This document shows, piece after piece, positions 5,581 through 5,733 of a DNA stretch of 5,733 bases. This DNA is from Accumulibacter sp. (GTDB lineage: Bacteria > Pseudomonadota > Gammaproteobacteria > Burkholderiales > Rhodocyclaceae). Position 1 is the stretch's first letter; each line of letters opens with the position of its first letter. A program made the position numbers and the translations under genes. The notes under the pieces were generated by a model. It did no database searches. It saw only the letters and a program-made list of their open reading frames with translations, and had not been told where the DNA came from. The DNA lies in contig DPSD01000169.1 of NCBI GenBank assembly GCA_003538495.1, positions 490 to 6,222 of the forward strand. Direction: 5' to 3'.

Positions 5581-5733
5581 ATGCACACCGAGAGCCTGTC
5601 CAACTGGAAACACGAGCACATCTTTGATACCGGCAACGAGGCCGCCGAGCGCAGCACGCGGGTGGTGATGTGGATCACCGCCGCGATGATGGTGGTCGAG
5701 ATTGCTGCGGGCTGGTGGTTCAACTCGATGGCC
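5581..5733 (+). CDS. dmeF: DmeF cation diffusion facilitator, N-terminal part only (cut by window end)
   Basis: First 51 codons of a cation diffusion facilitator, an inner-membrane proton antiporter exporting divalent metals, here most likely Co(II) and Ni(II). The ATG at 5581 follows GAGAG at 5571-5575. The visible protein has a soluble N-terminus with a His pair (NWKHEHIF, H11 and H13), then the first transmembrane helix (about residues 28-46, VVMWITAAMMVVEIAAGWW) and the conserved FNSMA lead into the second helix. The metal-site HxxxD motifs and the cytoplasmic domain lie beyond the window, so substrate specificity cannot be read from it. The DmeF assignment rests on the N-terminal pattern and on the tight dmeR-dmeF pairing known from rhizobia and other Proteobacteria. 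Confidence 0.88.
   Translation, partial: MHTESLSNWKHEHIFDTGNEAAERSTRVVMWITAAMMVVEIAAGWWFNSMA

Overview
This window is part of a metal-resistance island, mainly for copper, that continues into a cobalt/nickel efflux module. The sequence looks GC-rich throughout (impression, not counted). The set of families (CopA/CopB pair, CopI-type cupredoxin, CopK, CzcE/CopH-type periplasmic protein, DmeR/DmeF) is typical of Gram-negative Proteobacteria, especially Cupriavidus-like betaproteobacteria and metal-tolerant gammaproteobacteria. I cannot place the species, or decide between chromosome and plasmid, from the sequence alone. No transposase, integrase, tRNA, rRNA or CRISPR array is visible.

Layout. 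Positions 1-3258 (+) hold a compact operon: the 3' part of copA (periplasmic multicopper oxidase, start lies upstream of the window), copB (outer-membrane copper-resistance barrel, its open frame overlaps the copA stop) and copI (periplasmic blue-copper cupredoxin). Positions 3419-4210 (-) hold a convergent pair of small secreted periplasmic proteins: a CzcE/CopH-family protein followed by copK. Between the two units lie a likely copK terminator with a UACG tetraloop and other inverted repeats. Positions 4211-4591 are a non-coding divergent region with several palindromes. Positions 4592-5176 (+) encode an AhpD-like/carboxymuconolactone-decarboxylase-family protein. Positions 5294-5733 (+) hold dmeR (RcnR/CsoR-family Ni/Co repressor) and the first 51 codons of dmeF (cation diffusion facilitator), preceded by a promoter with a C6-tract operator in its spacer.

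How the genes fit together. The copper genes act outside the cytoplasm: CopA oxidises or sequesters Cu(I), CopB sits in the outer membrane, and CopI, CopK and the CzcE/CopH-like protein bind copper in the periplasm. Many of these products carry Met/His-rich stretches. No CopC, CopD, copper P-type ATPase or CopRS sensor pair is inside the window; they may lie upstream. DmeR-DmeF is a self-contained cytoplasmic Co/Ni sensing and efflux unit. I see no clearly undescribed system. The points most worth checking are the substituted catalytic-relay positions of the AhpD-like protein, the predicted N-terminal histidine of the CzcE/CopH-like protein, and the inverted repeats in and around the minus-strand operon.
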